Positions 16,882-25,129 of a stretch of DNA of 64,000 nt are shown here, in pieces; position 1 is the stretch's first letter, and each line of letters begins with the position of its first letter. Under the pieces are notes generated by a model that searched no databases, was not told where the DNA came from, and saw only the letters and a program-made list of their open reading frames with translations. Origin of the DNA: Salipiger bermudensis (GTDB lineage Bacteria; Pseudomonadota; Alphaproteobacteria; Rhodobacterales; Rhodobacteraceae). The translations under genes were made by a program, and so were the position numbers. The stretch lies in assembly GCF_019801965.1 (NCBI RefSeq), contig NZ_JAHVIA010000003.1, forward strand, positions 434,001 through 498,000, in the 5' to 3' direction.

Positions 16882-19689
16882 ATGAGCGATCAGCCCACCA
16901 TCGACCTGAGCCCGCGGATCTCGGACGAGCTGCGCCAGACCACCTGCTACATGTGTGCCTGCCGCTGCGGCATCAACGTGCACCTGAAGGATGGCCGCGT
17001 CACCTATATCGAGGGCAATCGCGCGCACCCGATCAATCGCGGCGTGCTCTGTGCCAAGGGGGCGGCTGGGATCAAGCAGGTGATGTCGCCCGCACGCCTG
17101 CGCGCGCCGCTGCGCCGGGTCGGGCCGCGCGGCTCGGGCGAATTCGAGGAGATCAGCTGGGAGGAGGCGCTCGAGACGGCGGTGTCGTGGCTGAAGCCGC
17201 TGCGCGAGACGGCGCCGGAGAAGCTCGCCTTCTTCACCGGCCGCGACCAGTCGCAGAGCTTCACCGGCTGGTGGGCGCAGCAGTTCGGCACGCCCAACTA
17301 CGCCGCCCATGGCGGGTTCTGCTCGGTCAACATGGCGGCGGCGGGGATCTACACGCTCGGCGGGTCGTTCTGGGAGTTCGGCACGCCCGACTGGGAGCAG
17401 GCAAAGCTGCTGCTGCTCTTCGGGGTGGCGGAGGATCACGACAGCAACCCGATCAAGCTCGGCCTCGCACGGCTCAAGGCGCGGGGGGCGAGGATCGTCG
17501 GAGTGAACCCGATCCGCTCGGGCTACAACGCCATCGCCGATGACTGGGTGGGGATCACCCCGGGCACCGACGGGTTGTTCATCCTGTCTCTGGTGCACGA
17601 GCTGCTGCGCGCCGGCAAGATCGACCTCGACTTCCTCGCTCGTTTCACCAACGCGCCGGTGCTGCTTGATTGCGATCCGAGATCCGAGACGCATGGTCTC
17701 TTCCTGCGCGACGCCGAAGGGCGTCCGCTTGTCATCGACCGGCGCAGCGGCAAGCCGGCGCCCTGGGATGGCGAAGGGGTGGAGCCCGACCTGCGCGGGC
17801 GGTTGCGCCGCGCCGGGGTCACCCACCGCGCGGTGATGTTCGAACTGGCCGAGCGCTACCTCGATCCCGCCTACGCGCCGGAGAAGGTGGCGGAGCGCTG
17901 CGGCATCTCGGCGGATCAGATCCGCCGGGTCGCTGCGGAACTGGCGCGCGCCGCCTTCGACGCGCCGGTGGTGCTGGAGAGGCCGTGGACGGATTTCCGC
18001 GGCAAGGCGCACCGCACCATGCCGGGCCGGCCGGTGGCGGTTCACGCCATGCGCGGCATCTCGGCCCATGCCAACGGCTTCCAGACCTGCCGCGCGCTGC
18101 ACCTGCTGCAGAGCCTGCTCGGCGCGGTCGAGACCCCGGGCAGCTTCCGCTTCAAGCCGCCCTATCCCAAGCCCGCCGAGTCCCACCCGCGCCCGCATTT
18201 CCAAGCCACCCCCGGCGCGCCTCTCGACGGGCCGGCCCTCGGCTACCCGCAGGGGCCGGAGGATCTCGCGCTGCACGAGGACGGCAGCGCGGCGCGCATC
18301 GACAAGGCCTTCACCTGGGAGAACCCGCTCTCGCCGCACGGGCTCATGCACATGGTGATCTCCAACGCTGCGGCGGGCGATCCCTACCGCATCGACACGC
18401 TGTTTCTCTACATGGCCAACATGGCGTGGAACTCGTCGATGAACACGCGCGGCACCATGGAGATGCTGACGGCGCAGGACTCGGATGGCGAGTACATCAT
18501 CCCGCGCATCATCTATTCCGACGCCTACAGCTCGGAGATGGTCGCCTATGCCGACCTGATCCTGCCCGACACTACCTACCTCGAGCGTCACGATTGTATC
18601 TCGCTGCTCGACCGGCCGATCTCCGAGCCCGACGCGGCGGCGGACGCCATCCGCTGGCCGGTGATCGCTCCAGACCGTGACGTGCGGCCGTTCCAGTCGG
18701 TGCTGCTCGACCTCGGTGCGCGTCTCGGCCTGCCGGGGATGACCGAGGCGGATGGATCGGCCCGATATGCCGACTACGCCGACTACATCACCAACCACGA
18801 GCGCAAGCCCGGCATCGGGCCGCTTGCGGGTTGGCGCATGGGGCCTCACGGTCTGACCCACGGGCGCGGCGAGCCGAACGCGGCGCAGATCGACAGCTAC
18901 ATCGGCAATGGCGGCTTCTTCACCGCGCATATCCCGCCGGAGGCCGCCTATTACAAGCCGTGGAACCGGGCCTACCAGGACTGGGCGGTGGGCTTCGGCC
19001 TCGCCGACAAGCCGCAGCCCTACCTGATCCAGCTCTGGTGCGAGCCGCTGCGGCGCTTCCAGCTGGCCGCCGAGGGGCAGGGTCCGGTGCAGCCGCCGGA
19101 GCATCTGCGCGGGCGGATCCGTGCCACGCTCGACCCGCTGCCGATCTGGTACGCGCCGCTCTCCGACGCGGTCGAGGACCCGGCGGAACTCCCCGTTCAC
19201 GCGCTCACCCAGCGCCCGATGGCGATGTATCATTCCTGGGGTAGCCAGAATGCATGGCTGCGCCAGATCCACGGCCAGAACCCGCTCTACCTGCCGACCT
19301 ACTGGTGGCAGAAGCTGGGGCTGAAGGAGGGCGACTGGGTGCGTGTCACCTCGAGCCACGGCGGCATCACCGTGCCCGCCGCGCATATGGCGGCGCTGAA
19401 CCCCAACACGGTCTGGACCTGGAACGCCATCGGCAAGCGCAAGGGCGCCTGGGCGCTCGATCCAGACGCGCCGGAGTCCACCAGGGGCTTCCTTCTCAAT
19501 CACCTGATTCACGAGTTGCTGCCCGAGCGCGGCGACGGGCTGCGCTGGGCCAATTCCGATCCGGTGACCGGGCAGGCAGCGTGGTTCGACCTGCGGGTGA
19601 AGCTCGAGAAATCCGCCGCGCCGGAGGAAAGCCAGCCGGTGTTTGGCGCGCTGCGCTCTCCGATCGGGCGTGGGACAGGAGATTGTTGA
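16882..19689 (+). CDS. soeA: Sulfite dehydrogenase SoeA, molybdopterin subunit
   Basis: A 935-residue molybdopterin oxidoreductase. Cys22, Cys25, Cys29 and Cys57 match the N-terminal 4Fe-4S site of the DMSO reductase superfamily. HGGFCSVN places Cys147 where the molybdenum ligand is expected. There is no Tat signal peptide, which fits the cytoplasmic SoeABC complex that oxidises sulfite to sulfate and passes electrons to quinone. soeB and soeC follow on the same strand, but with another gene and an AT-rich gap in between. The three-subunit layout and missing Tat signal support SoeA over a periplasmic DMSO or polysulfide reductase. Confidence 0.83.
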   Translation: MSDQPTIDLSPRISDELRQTTCYMCACRCGINVHLKDGRVTYIEGNRAHPINRGVLCAKGAAGIKQVMSPARLRAPLRRVGPRGSGEFEEISWEEALETAVSWLKPLRETAPEKLAFFTGRDQSQSFTGWWAQQFGTPNYAAHGGFCSVNMAAAGIYTLGGSFWEFGTPDWEQAKLLLLFGVAEDHDSNPIKLGLARLKARGARIVGVNPIRSGYNAIADDWVGITPGTDGLFILSLVHELLRAGKIDLDFLARFTNAPVLLDCDPRSETHGLFLRDAEGRPLVIDRRSGKPAPWDGEGVEPDLRGRLRRAGVTHRAVMFELAERYLDPAYAPEKVAERCGISADQIRRVAAELARAAFDAPVVLERPWTDFRGKAHRTMPGRPVAVHAMRGISAHANGFQTCRALHLLQSLLGAVETPGSFRFKPPYPKPAESHPRPHFQATPGAPLDGPALGYPQGPEDLALHEDGSAARIDKAFTWENPLSPHGLMHMVISNAAAGDPYRIDTLFLYMANMAWNSSMNTRGTMEMLTAQDSDGEYIIPRIIYSDAYSSEMVAYADLILPDTTYLERHDCISLLDRPISEPDAAADAIRWPVIAPDRDVRPFQSVLLDLGARLGLPGMTEADGSARYADYADYITNHERKPGIGPLAGWRMGPHGLTHGRGEPNAAQIDSYIGNGGFFTAHIPPEAAYYKPWNRAYQDWAVGFGLADKPQPYLIQLWCEPLRRFQLAAEGQGPVQPPEHLRGRIRATLDPLPIWYAPLSDAVEDPAELPVHALTQRPMAMYHSWGSQNAWLRQIHGQNPLYLPTYWWQKLGLKEGDWVRVTSSHGGITVPAAHMAALNPNTVWTWNAIGKRKGAWALDPDAPESTRGFLLNHLIHELLPERGDGLRWANSDPVTGQAAWFDLRVKLEKSAAPEESQPVFGALRSPIGRGTGDC

Positions 19690-19800
19690 TGCGAATTGCC
19701 AATTCTGCCCGCCTTTTCACACATTGTTTCGGAAACAAGGTCAAACTTCCGCCGCAATTATCGTGCAACTTCTCCGTGCAAAGACGGTGGGGCAGGACAG
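19690..19800 (+). promoter_or_regulatory. AT-rich leader before the DUF6882-like gene
   Basis: This 111-nt gap is clearly richer in A+T than the genes around it and contains the perfect inverted repeat TTGTTTC-g-GAAACAA at 19724-19738. It could be an internal promoter, an operator or an RNA processing site that sets soeBC and the DUF6882-like gene apart from soeA. No convincing -35/-10 pair was found. Confidence 0.35.
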
Positions 19801-20379
19801 ATGAACGAACAGGACAGGCACAGCTCCAAACCGGGGGGCAATGCCTACAGTGGCGAGGGGATCTGGTCCTATTGCCCGATCCGCCAGCAACTGCGCGAGC
19901 TTGCGCCGGCCCCGGCGCTTGCGGCCCGGCTCCAGCGCGCCGAGGATTTCTGCCGCGATCGTCTTCCCGACCTCTTCGAGCATACCGGCCTGTCCGCTCC
20001 CGGCGGCAGCTGGCAGGTGTTTCCCGACCGCCAGCTCTTCAAGCTCACCACCGCCTCCGGCCGAAGCTGGTATGCGCGCTACGCCCTGCTCGCCTCGTGG
20101 CGGGCCGAGAGCCACAGCTGGCTCTGGAGCTGGGCCTTCCCGCCCGAGTGGAACACCCCGGCGGAGCTGGTCTCGGTGGCGCGCCGGATGCGCCTGACCG
20201 GAGACCGCAAGGGCTGGGATCTGCTGACCGAGCCGTCGCTCCTGGCCAATCAGGACGAAGCCTGGCGCCTCGGCGCGATGACGGCGCGGGGTGCCGGCAT
20301 GCCGCTGGTCTATTGCGCCCAGGTCGGCGGCGGCATGACCCATGTCTACGCCATCGACACGCCGTCCTGGGTGAGCTGA
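19801..20379 (+). CDS. DUF6882-like protein inside the soe operon
   Basis: A 192-residue soluble protein starting MNEQDRHSSKPGG. Its middle has ESHSWLWSWAFPPEWNTP, which resembles the Trp-rich motif I associate with DUF6882 proteins, and it ends with GMTHVYAID. No membrane segment, signal peptide or metal motif is visible. It lies between soeA and soeB, 111 nt after soeA and 22 nt before soeB. That suggests a role in assembly or control of the sulfite dehydrogenase, but the family has no known function. The family name is from memory and tentative. Confidence 0.75.
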   Translation: MNEQDRHSSKPGGNAYSGEGIWSYCPIRQQLRELAPAPALAARLQRAEDFCRDRLPDLFEHTGLSAPGGSWQVFPDRQLFKLTTASGRSWYARYALLASWRAESHSWLWSWAFPPEWNTPAELVSVARRMRLTGDRKGWDLLTEPSLLANQDEAWRLGAMTARGAGMPLVYCAQVGGGMTHVYAIDTPSWVS

Positions 20380-20401
20380 CCTCCCGCGCGGGGGCCATCG
20401 C

Positions 20402-21151
20402 ATGACCGCGCTGCCCGACCGCACCGAGCGCCGGCTCGGGCTGGTGATCGACCTCGACACCTGCGTCGGCTGTCACGCCTGCGTCGTCGCCTGCAAGGGC
20501 TGGAACGATCAGGGCTACGGCGCTCCACTCTCCGATCAGGACCCGCAGGGCGGTGCGCCTCAGGGCACCTTCCTCAATCGCGTGCACAGCTACGAGGTCG
20601 TGCCCGAGCGCGGCCCGGCCCAGCACGTGCATTTCCCCAAATCCTGCCTGCATTGCGAGGACGCGCCCTGCGTCACCGTCTGCCCGACCGGGGCCAGCTA
20701 CAAGCGGGTCGAGGATGGCATCGTGCTGGTCGAGGAAGACGCCTGCATCGGCTGCGGCCTCTGCGCCTGGGCCTGCCCCTACGGCGCGCGCGAGCTCGAT
20801 CTCGCCGCCGGAGTGATGAAGAAATGCACCCTCTGCGTCGATCGCATCTACAACGAGGCCCTGCCGGAGGAAGACCGTGTGCCCGCCTGCGTGCGCACCT
20901 GTCCGGCCGAGGCGCGCCATTTCGGCGATCTCTCGGACCCGGAGAGCGAAGTCTCCCAGCTTGTCGCAGCGCGCGGCGGTATCGACCTGATGCCCGAGCA
21001 GGGCACCAGGCCGGTCAACAAGTACCTGCCGCCGCGGGCACGGGATGGCTGGGGCGAGGAGACCGACGTGCTGGCGCCGTTCCTCGCGCCGGTGGCGGAG
21101 GAGCCGCAGGGCTTTCTCGGCTGGCTCGACCGGACGCTCGGGAGGCTCTGA
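20402..21151 (+). CDS. soeB: Sulfite dehydrogenase SoeB, iron-sulfur subunit
   Basis: A 249-residue ferredoxin-like electron transfer subunit. Four cysteine groups are visible: CVGCHACVVAC, CLHCEDAPC, CIGCGLCAWAC and the split set CTLC with CVRTC. This is enough for four 4Fe-4S clusters, as in DmsB/PsrB/SoeB proteins. It would carry electrons from the molybdenum subunit to the membrane subunit. Its stop overlaps the start of soeC by one base (TGATG), so B and C are coupled. Confidence 0.85.
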   Translation: MTALPDRTERRLGLVIDLDTCVGCHACVVACKGWNDQGYGAPLSDQDPQGGAPQGTFLNRVHSYEVVPERGPAQHVHFPKSCLHCEDAPCVTVCPTGASYKRVEDGIVLVEEDACIGCGLCAWACPYGARELDLAAGVMKKCTLCVDRIYNEALPEEDRVPACVRTCPAEARHFGDLSDPESEVSQLVAARGGIDLMPEQGTRPVNKYLPPRARDGWGEETDVLAPFLAPVAEEPQGFLGWLDRTLGRL

Positions 21152-22020
21152 TGCACCCGGCACCGTCGATCATACTGTTCACCACGCTCTCGGGGCTCGG
21201 CTTCGGACTGTTGGTCTGGCTGGGTGTCGATCCGACGCCGCCCACCGGCTGGGTGGCCTTCGCCTTCTACGCCATCGCCTATGCGCTGGCGCTTGCGGGC
21301 CTCGCCGCCTCGAGCTTCCACCTCGGCCGCCGCGACAGGGCGCTGAAGGCGTTCCGCCAGTGGCGCACGAGCTGGCTCTCGCGCGAGGCCTGGCTCGCTG
21401 TGCTGGCGCTCGGGGTCTCGGGGCTCTACGCGCTGGGCCTGCTCTTCGGGCTGGCGCTGCAGCCGCTGGGCTGGCTGGGCGCGGCGCTGTCGCTCGCCAC
21501 GGTCGGCGCGACGGCGATGATCTACGCCCAGCTCCGCACCGTGCCGCGCTGGCATCATTGGTCGACCCCGGCGCTGTTCCTTGCGCTCTCGCTGAGCGGA
21601 GGCGCGCTGCTCTCGGGGCGGGTGCTGATCGCCAGCGTGCTGCTCTTGCTGAGCGCGGCGCTGCAATTCTGGGTCTGGTACGACGGCGACCGCCGCTTCG
21701 CGCGCTCCGGCACCACGCTGGCCAGCGCCACCGGCCTCGGCGAGCGCGGCACGCCGCGCGCGCTGTTCCCGCCGCACACGGGCAGCAACTACCTGCTCGA
21801 CGAGATGGTCTACGTCGTCGCCCGCCGCCACGCGCTGAAGCTGCGCGCCATCGCGCTGGTGCTGATGACGCTGCTGCCGTTGCTCCTGCTGCAACTGCCG
21901 CTGCCGCATTTTTTCGGTTTTCTGGCGCTGCTCTCGCACGCCGCCGGCGTGCTCACTGCGCGCTGGTTGTTTTTCGCGGAGGCCGAGCACGTGGTCGGCC
22001 TTTATTACGGCAAGCGCTGA
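21151..22020 (+). CDS. soeC: Sulfite dehydrogenase SoeC, membrane anchor subunit
   Basis: A 289-residue integral membrane protein with about eight hydrophobic segments, starting MHPAPSIILFTTLSG. It fits the DmsC/NrfD-like anchor family that takes electrons from the iron-sulfur subunit and reduces quinone. The start at 21151 is set by the overlap with the soeB stop. It ends 3 nt before a convergent gene. Confidence 0.83.
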   Translation: MHPAPSIILFTTLSGLGFGLLVWLGVDPTPPTGWVAFAFYAIAYALALAGLAASSFHLGRRDRALKAFRQWRTSWLSREAWLAVLALGVSGLYALGLLFGLALQPLGWLGAALSLATVGATAMIYAQLRTVPRWHHWSTPALFLALSLSGGALLSGRVLIASVLLLLSAALQFWVWYDGDRRFARSGTTLASATGLGERGTPRALFPPHTGSNYLLDEMVYVVARRHALKLRAIALVLMTLLPLLLLQLPLPHFFGFLALLSHAAGVLTARWLFFAEAEHVVGLYYGKR

Positions 22021-22023
22021 GGC

Positions 22024-22641
22024 TCAGCCCTTGCGGCGGAAGAAGCCCTTGAGGCGGCCACCGGCCTCGTCGAGATTGTCGCCCATATCGTCGAGCACCG
22101 GGTCGATGCGCGCTTGGCGGAAGCGCCGCCAGCGCACGTAGAGCGCCCAGACCACCGCGACGAGCAGGGTCAGCAGGATGATGTTGAGCCAGGGGATGAT
22201 GCGCACATCCGGGCTGTCGACCGGGCGCAGGCTCACGATGTTGGGGTAGACCGAGAGGAACTCGTTGCGCCAGCCGTAATGCCGGATCACCACCCATTGC
22301 GGCGCGGCGGCAGTGGAGCGCAGATCGGCGGCCTCGGCCTGCAGGTTGGCGGTGTCGAACTTGAAATAGGGCGGCCAGCCCCAGCCGGTATCCTCGTTGC
22401 GGTAGACCATCACCTTGTCGCTGTTGAGCCGCGTCTGGATGAAGAACACGTCGCGCCCGGTGACGTTGAGGCTCTCGCCGGTGGCGGCGTTCGACCAGAA
22501 CAGGCTGTTCTCGCCCGGGTCGATGCGCTTCTCGTAGGTGTCGGTGATCCGCGCGATGTCGTGCTGCGGCAGGGTGTAATGCAGGAAGGCGGCGACCAGC
22601 GCCCAGAACAGCACGATAATGGACCATTTCACGTAGCGCAT
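22024..22641 (-). CDS. DUF1523 family membrane protein
   Basis: A 205-residue protein with one hydrophobic segment at the N-terminus (WSIIVLFWALVAAFLHYTL) and one near residues 150-170 (LNIILLTLLVAVVWALYV), with a soluble domain of about 120 residues between. The pattern DTYEKRIDPGENSLFWS and DVFFIQTRL fits DUF1523, a family I know mainly from alphaproteobacteria. The segment between the helices should face the periplasm. It follows an 88-residue membrane protein gene by 9 nt, probably in one transcript. Function unknown. Confidence 0.72.
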   Translation of the reverse strand: MRYVKWSIIVLFWALVAAFLHYTLPQHDIARITDTYEKRIDPGENSLFWSNAATGESLNVTGRDVFFIQTRLNSDKVMVYRNEDTGWGWPPYFKFDTANLQAEAADLRSTAAAPQWVVIRHYGWRNEFLSVYPNIVSLRPVDSPDVRIIPWLNIILLTLLVAVVWALYVRWRRFRQARIDPVLDDMGDNLDEAGGRLKGFFRRKG

Positions 22642-22650
22642 GACGACCTC

Positions 22651-22917
22651 CTAGTGGAAATTGGTCAGATAGACGATCAGCCCAATAAGGCAAAGCGGCA
22701 CGACATACACCCCCAGGATCAGCTTGCGTCGCAGCGAATGGTCGTAGGCCTCGAGCCCGGCCTCGACGAAGGCCGCGCGCCCGCCCGGGCCCTGCGCCTC
22801 GTCCCATTCTGCCTCGAGCTTGCGCCGCCGCACCCGGCGCGACCACAGCGACAGCGCGGCATAGACCAGCGTCAGCACGACGAAGCCGATCCCCAACAGT
22901 CGCAGCAGTGCCAGCAT
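22651..22917 (-). CDS. Small two-helix membrane protein
   Basis: An 88-residue protein starting MLALLRLLGIGFVVLTLVYA, a first membrane helix. A basic and acidic middle (SRRVRRRKLEAEWDEAQG) follows, then a second helix at the C-terminus (LILGVYVVPLCLIGLIVYL). The start at 22917 is the first Met before the helix; further upstream codons lie in the divergent promoter. It pairs with the DUF1523 gene downstream. I do not recognise a function. Confidence 0.7.
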   Translation of the reverse strand: MLALLRLLGIGFVVLTLVYAALSLWSRRVRRRKLEAEWDEAQGPGGRAAFVEAGLEAYDHSLRRKLILGVYVVPLCLIGLIVYLTNFH

Positions 22918-23090
22918 CGCATGATCCTCCGACGGGCGTCCTGCGCCCCGCCTCACCAGACCCGCCGGTGGCGCGAAAATCAACCGCTACGCGCCGGCAA
23001 GGCTCCGGTGGGAAAATCCGCAGCTTGCCAGATCGGCATCCGGCGGGGCATCTTTGCGCTGTTAGAATTTTCATTTCAGGCAAAGACATC

Positions 23091-23654
23091 ATGATCCGCA
23101 CCTTTCTTTTCGCGCTTCCCGCGAGCCTCGCGCTGCTCGCCGCCCCGGCCGCTGCCGACGAGATCACCGACACGCTGCAATCGGCCATCGAGGCCTACGA
23201 GCAGGGCGATGTGCAATACGCTCTGGAAGAGCTCGACTACGCCCGCTCGAAGCTCAACGAGCTGAAGACCGACGCGCTCAGCGCCTTCCTGCCCGAGGCC
23301 CCGGAGGGCTGGACCCGCGAGATCGACACCGAGGCCAATGCCGGCATGGCGATGATGGGGGGCGGCGTGGCGGCCGAGGCCAGCTATGGCACGCCGGAGG
23401 GGGACTACTACACGGTGCAGATGTTCGCCGACAATCCGATGGTCGCGAGCATGTCGGCGATGATCATGAATGCCGGCGCCATGGGGCTGAAGACCGAGCG
23501 CATCGGGCGCCAGAAATTCGCCGTTCAGGACGATCAGACCATGGGCCTGATCGCCAACCGCATCCTGCTGCAGGTCGACGGCCCGGATGCCGAGACCCGC
23601 AAGAGGCTGCTCGAGGCGATGGATTTCGACGCCATGGCCAATTTCGGCGGCTGA
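23091..23654 (+). CDS. Exported protein of unknown function
   Basis: A 187-residue protein with a clear Sec signal peptide (MIRTFLFALPASLALLAAPA, cut near AAADE). The mature part starts with a helical stretch, ITDTLQSAIEAYEQGDVQYA, then a Gly/Met-rich region and a C-terminal domain with GLKTERIGRQKFAVQDD. The start at 23091 is directly before the signal peptide. It should be periplasmic. No known catalytic motif is visible. Confidence 0.75.
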   Translation: MIRTFLFALPASLALLAAPAAADEITDTLQSAIEAYEQGDVQYALEELDYARSKLNELKTDALSAFLPEAPEGWTREIDTEANAGMAMMGGGVAAEASYGTPEGDYYTVQMFADNPMVASMSAMIMNAGAMGLKTERIGRQKFAVQDDQTMGLIANRILLQVDGPDAETRKRLLEAMDFDAMANFGG

Positions 23655-23681
23655 CCCGCCCGACTTGCGCCACGCCCCGGT

Positions 23682-23845
23682 CTTCTCTGGTTGCGAAATA
23701 CCTCGGGGGAGTCCCGGCTCTGCCGGGGCGGGGGCAGCGCCCCCAACCGCCGACGGTGGCGCCAGCGCGAACGCGTCATATGAGAGCCGCACCTGGCCGC
23801 GCGGGCCGGCCTGCCTCCGGCGGGAGTATTTTTGACGAAGAGAAG
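23682..23845. repeat. Palindromic intergenic repeat element (REPIN-like)
   Basis: The left end (cttctctggttgcgaaata, 23682-23700) and the inverted right end (cttctcttcgtcaaaaatac, read on the minus strand from 23845) are imperfect terminal inverted repeats. They enclose 164 bp containing further GC-rich hairpins such as gggggcagcgccccc. The right end includes ctccggcgggagtattttt, a stem followed by a T-run that can also stop transcription. Elements ending in 'gggagtattt' are frequent between genes in Rhodobacteraceae, as I remember them. It lies between two convergent genes. Confidence 0.5.
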
Positions 23846-23868
23846 ACAGGGGCGCTGCGCCCTTGTCT
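23844..23868. terminator. Strong hairpin between convergent genes
   Basis: A 12-bp stem with one G-T pair, agacaggggcgc against gcgcccttgtct, with a 1-nt centre (effectively a 3-5 nt loop). It follows the repeat element directly. No T-run follows, but its place between convergent genes suggests a role in ending transcription or protecting the mRNA 3' end. Confidence 0.4.
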
Positions 23869-23900
23869 CTTGCGGCGGTCGGGATGACAGGCGTTGAGGC

Positions 23901-24827
23901 TCAGGCGGCGGGGCGCGAGCGGGTGAGCTCGAGGAAAACATCCTCCAGATCGGCCTGCTCGGTGCGCACGTCGCGGATCCGGATGCCGGCATTGCGCACC
24001 AGTTCCAGCACGTCCTCGGCGGCGGTCTCGGTGGCGCGGTAGCTCAGCGCGATCAACCCGCCGTCGCGAGCTTCGGCGGTGATGCCGGGGGCCTCGGGGA
24101 GGGTGTCGGGCAGGGTGTCGGGCTGGATCACCATGGTCTTGGCGTCGATCTGGCCGAGCAGGTTGGCGGTGCTGTCGCGCGCCACCACCGCGCCCTGGTT
24201 GATGATGGCGATCTCGTCGCACATCTCCTCTGCCTCCTCGAGATAGTGAGTGGTGAGGATGATCGTCATGCCGCGCTCGCGGTTCAGCCGGCGCACGTTC
24301 TGCCACAGCATCTGGCGCAGCTCGATGTCGACGCCGGCCGTGGGCTCGTCGAGCACCAGGATGCGCGGGTGGTGTACCAGCGCCTTGCCCAGCAGCAGGC
24401 GGCGGCGCATACCGCCGGAGAGCGTGCGGGCATAGGCCTCGGCCTTGTCCGACAGCCCCACCATCTCGAGGATCTCGTCGCTGCGGCGGTCGCGCTTGGC
24501 GACGCCGTAGAGCCCGGCCTGCACCTCGAGCGCGTCGCGCGGGGTGAAGAACGGGTCGAGGTTGAGCTCCTGCGGCATCACGCCGATCGAGGCGCGGCTC
24601 TGGCGCGGGTTGCGATCCTGGTCCCAGCCCCAGATCGACACCTTTCCCGAGCTCTTCAGAACCAGCCCTGCGAGGATGTTGATCAGCGTCGACTTGCCCG
24701 CCCCGTTGGGGCCGAGCAGTCCGAAGATCGAGCCCGTGGGCACGTTGAGATCGACGCCCTTGAGGGCTTCCTTGCCGCCTGCATAGGTCTTGCGCAGCGC
24801 CTCGATGCGGATCGCGTCTCCACTCAT
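23901..24827 (-). CDS. ABC-2 type transporter ATP-binding protein
   Basis: A 308-residue ATPase. Walker A is GPNGAGKST, the signature is LSGGMRRRLLL, Walker B is ILVLDEPTAGVD, and the His switch lies in TTHYLEEAEEM. The C-terminal 80 residues form the extra domain found in the CcmA/YadG/NodI-type group that works with ABC-2 permeases. No permease gene lies next to it, so its partner must be coded elsewhere. The product should sit on the inner face of the cytoplasmic membrane. Confidence 0.87.
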   Translation of the reverse strand: MSGDAIRIEALRKTYAGGKEALKGVDLNVPTGSIFGLLGPNGAGKSTLINILAGLVLKSSGKVSIWGWDQDRNPRQSRASIGVMPQELNLDPFFTPRDALEVQAGLYGVAKRDRRSDEILEMVGLSDKAEAYARTLSGGMRRRLLLGKALVHHPRILVLDEPTAGVDIELRQMLWQNVRRLNRERGMTIILTTHYLEEAEEMCDEIAIINQGAVVARDSTANLLGQIDAKTMVIQPDTLPDTLPEAPGITAEARDGGLIALSYRATETAAEDVLELVRNAGIRIRDVRTEQADLEDVFLELTRSRPAA

Positions 24828-24902
24828 GCCGAGCCTTGCTCCTGTTCTGGTCTTCGCTCATAACGCAGGTAGTGCAGGTGTGACGAAAAGGAAACCGCAG
24901 CG

Positions 24903-25082
24903 ATGGCGACCGAAGCCCCGGAAATCAAGATCGTCGACAGCCACCGCATCGCCTGTGACGGCGGTGAGGGGGCGCTGGGCCACCCGCGTGTCTGGCTGAT
25001 GATCCCGCCCGACGAGGGCTTTGTCGAATGCCCCTATTGCGATGCGAAATACGTGCACCGCGATTTCGAAGGCAAGGTCTGA
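24903..25082 (+). CDS. zf-CHCC zinc-finger mini-protein
   Basis: A 59-residue protein starting [20 protein letters not shown]. The order Cys18, His27 (in GHPRVWL), Cys43 and Cys46 (CPYC) matches the zf-CHCC family, which also forms the core of the mitochondrial complex I subunit NDUFS6. A zinc site is expected; a link to complex I or iron-sulfur assembly is likely for the family but not shown here. The start is the first ATG of the frame, 75 bp from the divergent ABC gene. Confidence 0.85.
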   Translation: MATEAPEIKIVDSHRIACDGGEGALGHPRVWLMIPPDEGFVECPYCDAKYVHRDFEGKV

Positions 25083-25129
25083 GCCAAGCCAAACGGGCGG
25101 CAGACACCCGCCGAATATGACGGGGTGAC

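Noticed and set aside
16591-19512. A 973-codon open frame on the minus strand
   Set aside because: It is antisense to soeA, whose cysteine motifs and family match are clear; the antisense product has no recognisable domain.
23655-23900. An insertion sequence remnant
   Set aside because: The inverted ends are imperfect, there is no transposase fragment and no target duplication was seen. A short repeat element fits better.
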